NCBI GenBank assembly: GCA_002440145.1
Contig: DJRS01000148.1
Span: forward strand, 8,717-16,774
Direction of reading: 5' to 3'
Length of the DNA stretch: 8,058 bases
Source of the DNA: Verrucomicrobia bacterium UBA6354
GTDB taxonomy: Bacteria; Verrucomicrobiota; Kiritimatiellia; RFP12; UBA1067
Position 1 is the first letter of the stretch, and each line of letters opens with the position of its first letter. Positions 6,385 to 8,058 of the stretch are shown in pieces. A program made the position numbers and the translations under genes. The notes beneath the pieces were generated by a model, which searched no databases, was not told the origin of the DNA, and saw only the letters and a list, made by a program, of their open reading frames with translations.

Positions 6385-6992
6385 GGTCGCTCGCGGAGAT
6401 ACTGGACGCTTTTGAAGCCGAGCTCGCCCTGGAACAGGAGCTCGGCGTCCGGGTATTCTCTTGCGATCGCAGTTTGCTGGTGCCGGTCCTCTCGAAGACC
6501 GGCGCGGTGGCGTCCGCCCTGCCGGCGCGCGCGCCGCGGACTGCCGGGCTGGTGCGGGAGACCGTGCCTCCGGCGCCCCCTGCGGCGCGTGAGCCTGCCG
6601 CGCCCAAAGCCGTTCCGCTTGCGGAGGGGAAGACGGCGGACGCCCCGGCGTTCGTGTTCCTGCACCATGCGCCGCTTGCGCCGCCGGGCGTGGAAATGAT
6701 GGCGAAGATCATCGCGGCGCTTGGGGAGAAGGCGAACGTCCCCGTCCTTTTCGCGCCGCCTCGCCCCAAGACGCCCTATGCCGTAGTCCTGGGCGGCGCC
6801 GCGCTCCAGAAATGGTTTCCGGGCGTGCGTTCCGAACCGGGACGCTGGCTGAAGTCGGATGATGGCACATGGCTTTACGTGACGTACTCGCCCGTGTACC
6901 TCCTGCGTTTCGGGGATTCGCCGCAGGTAAGGCGCATGAAACGGTCCATGTGGCAGGGTCTTCAAGACCTGATGAGGAGGATAGAGACATGA
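6381..6992 (+). CDS. Uracil-DNA-glycosylase-like protein, catalytic motifs missing
   Basis: This is a 203-residue protein of unproven function. The GTG at 6381 overlaps the galE stop (GTGA) and suggests coupled translation. An in-frame ATG at 6318 would overlap galE by 67 bases and is less likely. The N-terminus (about 1-35) looks helical. Residues 40-88 are an Ala/Pro-rich linker. From about 90 on it resembles family 4 uracil-DNA glycosylases: AVVLGGAAL (134-142) fits their 'IVALG..A' strand, and GRWLK followed by YVTYSPVYLLR (166-176) fits their 'GKW...TYHPAYLLR' end with a Trp-containing final helix. The active-site motifs are degraded: the catalytic His of HPAYLLR is Ser170, the GEAPG loop is reduced to a bare Ala-Pro near 97-98, and with one Cys (Cys29) no Fe-S cluster is possible. 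It may be a non-catalytic UDG-fold protein. The psi subunit of DNA polymerase III (HolD) is a known precedent. Family assignment is tentative. Confidence 0.55.
   Translation: MRSLAEILDAFEAELALEQELGVRVFSCDRSLLVPVLSKTGAVASALPARAPRTAGLVRETVPPAPPAAREPAAPKAVPLAEGKTADAPAFVFLHHAPLAPPGVEMMAKIIAALGEKANVPVLFAPPRPKTPYAVVLGGAALQKWFPGVRSEPGRWLKSDDGTWLYVTYSPVYLLRFGDSPQVRRMKRSMWQGLQDLMRRIET
6974..6980 (+). promoter_or_regulatory. Strong ribosome binding site of pyrK
   Basis: GAGGAGG lies eight bases before the ATG at 6989. It decides the pyrK start, since the open frame runs upstream to 6869 inside the preceding gene without a comparable site. Confidence 0.85.
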
Positions 6993-7756
6993 AAGTGGAC
7001 GAGTTGTGCCGCGTGAAGTCGCACGCGGAATGCGGTCCGGGATACAGGCGTCTTGTGTTTGAAGCGCCCCAGATGGCTTCCGGACTGCAACCCGGACAAT
7101 TTGTGCATGTGCGCGTGCCGGGGCTGGAGCCTACGGCGTTGCGGCGTCCGTTCAGCGTGTTCGACGCGGCGGAGGGGTTTGTCACGATTCTTTACAAGAC
7201 GGTCGGGCGCGGAACCGCGGCGTTGAATGCGGTCCGGCCCGGCGACGGGGTGCGGGTGCTGGGGCCGTTGGGGCATGGATTCCCGGCGGACTGTTCGGGG
7301 GCTGCCTACCTGGTGGGCGGCGGGTACGGCGTCGCGCCTCTCCATTTTCTGGCGAAACGGCTCAAAGCGGCCGGTCATTCGCGTATCGTCCTTTTCGCCG
7401 GCGGGCGTACAAGCGCCGATTTGCTCGCTCTTGAAGACTTCCGGGCGCTCGGGGCCGAATTGCGGCTGGCGACGAACGACGGCTCGCTCGGGACGAAAGG
7501 GCTCGTGACGGAGCCTTTGGATGCGGCGCTCGCGACGGGCGAGGCGTGCGAACTTTTCGCCTGTGGCCCCGATCCCATGCTGAGGGCCGTCGCGGAGCGG
7601 GCGATTGCGCATGGACGCAAAGGATGGATTTCGATGGACCGGCACATGATATGCGGCGTAGGGGCCTGTTACGCCTGCATCCAGCGGACGGTGCGCGGCA
7701 ATTCGCGTTGCTGCCTGGAAGGGCCCGTCTTCCGTGCGGAAGATCTTGTCTGGTAA
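6989..7756 (+). CDS. pyrK: Dihydroorotate dehydrogenase B, electron-transfer subunit
   Basis: This 255-residue iron-sulfur flavoprotein passes electrons from the FMN of PyrD to NAD+, forming the class 1B (PyrD2-PyrK2) enzyme. From the N-terminus it has a ferredoxin-reductase FAD barrel with RPFS (53-56), GRGT (73-76) and GPLG (92-95). Next comes an NAD domain with VGGGYGVAP (109-117) and CGPDPML (192-198). The C-terminal [2Fe-2S] site has Cys222, Cys227, Cys230 and Cys242 (C-x4-C-x2-C-x11-C) followed by the typical EGPVF. Cys241 lies next to Cys242, but alignment with family members ending in 'C-x-x-GPVF' makes Cys242 the ligand. The start overlaps the upstream stop (ATGA, 6989-6992), so translation is probably coupled. 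It directly precedes pyrD, as in Bacillus and Lactococcus. A free-standing sulfide dehydrogenase subunit or other ferredoxin-NADP reductase relative is excluded by this pairing. Confidence 0.95.
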   Translation: MKVDELCRVKSHAECGPGYRRLVFEAPQMASGLQPGQFVHVRVPGLEPTALRRPFSVFDAAEGFVTILYKTVGRGTAALNAVRPGDGVRVLGPLGHGFPADCSGAAYLVGGGYGVAPLHFLAKRLKAAGHSRIVLFAGGRTSADLLALEDFRALGAELRLATNDGSLGTKGLVTEPLDAALATGEACELFACGPDPMLRAVAERAIAHGRKGWISMDRHMICGVGACYACIQRTVRGNSRCCLEGPVFRAEDLVW

Positions 7757-7760
7757 AAGT

Positions 7761-7767
7761 GGAGGGA
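7761..7767 (+). promoter_or_regulatory. Ribosome binding site of pyrD
   Basis: GGAGGGA ends five bases before the ATG at 7773. A nearer ATG at 7768 runs into a stop after three codons, so 7773 is the real start. Confidence 0.8.
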
Positions 7768-7772
7768 ATGCA

Positions 7773-8058
7773 ATGTTGACACCGGACACGGTCGATATGC
7801 GCGTCAATCTGGGCGGACTCGAGATGGCCAGCCCCCTCGCGACGGCCAGCGGAACCTTCGGATACGGGACCGAGTATCTGGGGGCTGTCGATTATTCCAA
7901 GTTGGGCGCCATTACGGCGAAGGGCGTGCGTCTCGAACCGTGGCCGGGGAACGGGATGCCGCGCCATGCGGAAGTCCCGGGCGGGCTCGTGAATGCGATC
8001 GGTTTGCAGGGGTCGGGCGTCGCGGCGTTTGTCGCGTCCACGCTGCCGTGGTACGCCC
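7773..8058 (+). CDS. pyrD: Dihydroorotate dehydrogenase B, catalytic subunit (partial)
   Basis: Only the first 95 codons are in the window; the gene runs off the right edge. The product oxidises dihydroorotate to orotate with FMN. The visible N-terminus is that of class 1 enzymes: ASGTFGYGTEY (25-35) for the FMN-binding entry, AITAKGVRLEP (46-56) with Lys50, a PRHAEVPGG segment (63-71), and VNAIGLQ (73-79) with the substrate-region Asn74. Most class 1B relatives read NAIGLQN, whereas residue 80 here is Gly, a small departure. Pairing with pyrK identifies the NAD-linked class 1B form (PyrDB). The gap to pyrK is 16 bases, so both are on one transcript. Confidence 0.93.
   Translation, partial: MLTPDTVDMRVNLGGLEMASPLATASGTFGYGTEYLGAVDYSKLGAITAKGVRLEPWPGNGMPRHAEVPGGLVNAIGLQGSGVAAFVASTLPWYA

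Overview
The window is GC-rich, densely packed chromosomal DNA from a bacterium, with every gene on the + strand. It holds two transcription units: a nitrogen-sensing and ammonium-uptake pair (glnK-amtB), and part of a de novo pyrimidine operon (carB-galE-UDG-like-pyrK-pyrD). The sequence does not fix the organism. The form of the PII protein, use of sigma-54, a class 1B dihydroorotate dehydrogenase and the base composition would suit the PVC group (Kiritimatiellota, Lentisphaerota, Planctomycetota), but this is a weak inference. Nothing here looks like a phage, transposon, CRISPR array or defence island. Most of the window is core metabolism.

Region 1-225 has no gene. It carries a 15-base direct repeat with a 22-base period (5-41), an AT-rich dyad (80-103) and a textbook sigma-54 (-24/-12) promoter at 157-173. 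That promoter reads into glnK (226-567) and amtB (596-1948). The PII protein keeps its ATP and 2-oxoglutarate ligands but lacks the Tyr51 modification site. A strong intrinsic terminator (1978-2013) closes this unit.

A sigma-70-type promoter (2057-2085) then drives carB (2095-5319), the large subunit of carbamoyl-phosphate synthetase. The -10 box lies so close to the carB start codon that the mRNA is probably leaderless or nearly so. Downstream, with short gaps or 4-base start/stop overlaps, come galE (5347-6384), a divergent protein with a uracil-DNA-glycosylase-like C-terminus and no visible catalytic motifs (6381-6992), pyrK (6989-7756) and the first 95 codons of pyrD (7773 to the window edge). 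The order carB-pyrK-pyrD is like that of the Bacillus pyr operon, but here two genes sit between carB and pyrK. carA is not adjacent to carB.

Together the units link nitrogen supply (ammonium import, PII sensing) to a major consumer of amide nitrogen, pyrimidine synthesis. galE adds a use for uridine nucleotides, as UDP-sugars. The least understood element is the UDG-fold-like protein embedded in the pyrimidine operon.
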